From Vreelandella arcis (GTDB taxonomy: Bacteria > Pseudomonadota > Gammaproteobacteria > Pseudomonadales > Halomonadaceae), in the NCBI RefSeq assembly GCF_900103865.1, contig NZ_FNII01000007.1:186001-250000 (forward strand): a stretch of 64,000 bases of DNA. Direction: 5' to 3'. The notes beneath the pieces were generated by a model. It did no database searches. It was given only the letters and a program-made list of their open reading frames with translations, and was not told the origin of the DNA. Each line of letters starts with the position of its first letter. Position 1 is the stretch's first letter. Shown one piece after another: positions 63,507 to 64,000 of the stretch. A program made the translations under genes and the position numbers.

Positions 63507-63555
63507 CTAGCTTATGCCAACCCCGCGCCCGAATGCTTGTACATAATTGCTAATC
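63507..63555. repeat. Short repeat also found at 59135-59181
   Basis: CTAGCTTATGCC, 15 bp, then TGCTTGTACATAATTGCT-A-ATC, starting 29 bp upstream of the AraC start. It may include the regulator's promoter or operator; the sister copy sits next to a LysE fragment. Confidence 0.65.
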
Positions 63556-63653
63556 GGCTGCGGGGGAAGGAGGCGAGATAACCGACAACGATGCATTGGC
63601 ATCTATCGCGCTATCGAAAGGTAGCCATGCGAAGGGATTTAGCAGTTGAACCT

Positions 63654-64000
63654 TCAGCCATCGGTCGAGCGCGTGAGTGTCTCCCATTCACTGATTTCGT
63701 CGGCAAGCGCCGACAATTTGCCGCGCACCAGCGCTAGTGCATCGCTTCCCAGCAGCAGATGCTCCGGCGGCGTGTCGCTGGCTATTGCGTCCAGCATTGC
63801 GCGAGCTGCCTTTGCCGGATCGCCAAGTTGCTGACCGCTTTTCTCGACGCGGGCATTACGAATCGGATCAAACAGCGCATCGTATTCGGGGATCGAGCGC
63901 GGCGAGCGGGACATCGAACGACCAGCCCAATCGGTGCGAAACGAGCCGGGCGCCACGGCAGTGACATGAACATTGAACGATTTCACTTCCTTACCGAGCA
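63654..64000 (-). CDS. SDR family oxidoreductase, C-terminal part (5' cut by window edge)
   Basis: The frame is open to the window end. The visible 115 residues read KEVKSFNVHVTAVAPGSFRTDWAGRSMSRSPRSIPEYDALFDPIRNARVEKSGQQLGDPAKAARAMLDAIASDTPPEHLLLGSDALALVRGKLSALADEI. The V-x-V-T-x-V-x-P-G-x-F-R-T-D-W motif and the following helix are typical of short-chain dehydrogenases; the Rossmann motif and catalytic Tyr-Lys lie beyond 64000. Substrate unknown. Confidence 0.85.
   Translation of the reverse strand, partial: LGKEVKSFNVHVTAVAPGSFRTDWAGRSMSRSPRSIPEYDALFDPIRNARVEKSGQQLGDPAKAARAMLDAIASDTPPEHLLLGSDALALVRGKLSALADEISEWETLTRSTDG

Overview
The window looks like a chromosomal segment of a moderately halophilic gammaproteobacterium of the Halomonas type. 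This rests on sequence recognition, not on a database search. Supporting signs are a BCCT choline/betaine-type transporter beside a BetA-like choline dehydrogenase, a trpI-trpBA arrangement as in pseudomonads, many amino-acid-type ABC transporters and chemoreceptors, and short intergenic repeats with inverted ends. I saw no rRNA, tRNA, CRISPR array, prophage or intact insertion sequence.

Layout. 1-2.3 kb: the tail of an MDR dehydrogenase, a proline-racemase-superfamily enzyme with an altered active site, a DUF1289 protein and a flavin-reductase-like protein. 2.3-5.9 kb: an orphan branched-chain-type solute-binding protein followed by a chemoreceptor. A FliA-like promoter lies upstream of this pair, and a second FliA-like promoter precedes a separate chemoreceptor at 11.4 kb. 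5.9-16.9 kb: housekeeping and accessory genes (DJ-1/PfpI, ribbon-helix-helix protein, DUF1499, DUF3820, VOC protein, AraC regulator divergent from a YahK-like alcohol dehydrogenase, methyltransferase, formate/nitrite-transporter-family channel, DapA-like aldolase). 16.9-30.6 kb: a large minus-strand catabolic and transport island. It has two complete Liv-type ABC transporters around a core of two PEP-hydrolase-family TIM barrels, a Tm-1-like UPF0261 protein and an SRPBCC protein, with one AraC regulator embedded on the opposite strand. This is the best candidate for an uncharacterised system.

31-41.3 kb: a periplasmic glycerophosphodiester phosphodiesterase, a membrane-anchored PQQ-type sugar dehydrogenase, BetA-like and BCCT genes, a periplasmic-sensing EAL protein and a DUF2235 hydrolase. 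41.4-45.7 kb: a decayed oxidoreductase copy, then a DUF3311/sodium-solute symporter/M20 amidohydrolase operon divergent from a LysR gene. 45.7-48.5 kb: an aldo/keto reductase, a LysR gene and a YefM-YoeB toxin-antitoxin pair. 48.5-55.3 kb: a LysR fragment, then an isoaspartyl-peptidase gene joined to an aapJQMP-like amino-acid ABC operon, divergent from a LysR gene. 55.5-58.6 kb: trpI-like regulator and trpBA. 58.6-64 kb: an orphan antitoxin with a truncated toxin, a LysE fragment, a DUF3541 lipoprotein, an NAD(P)-binding oxidoreductase, a VOC protein, LysE and AraC genes, and the 3' part of an SDR gene that runs off the window.

Common themes. Uptake and breakdown of amino acids, acylated amino acids, isoaspartyl peptides and unknown organic acids is paired with local LysR/AraC control and with chemotaxis. 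Four decayed or shortened sequences (41.4, 48.5, 59.0 and 62.6 kb) each have a fuller relative elsewhere in the window, so the region has gone through repeated duplication and deletion.
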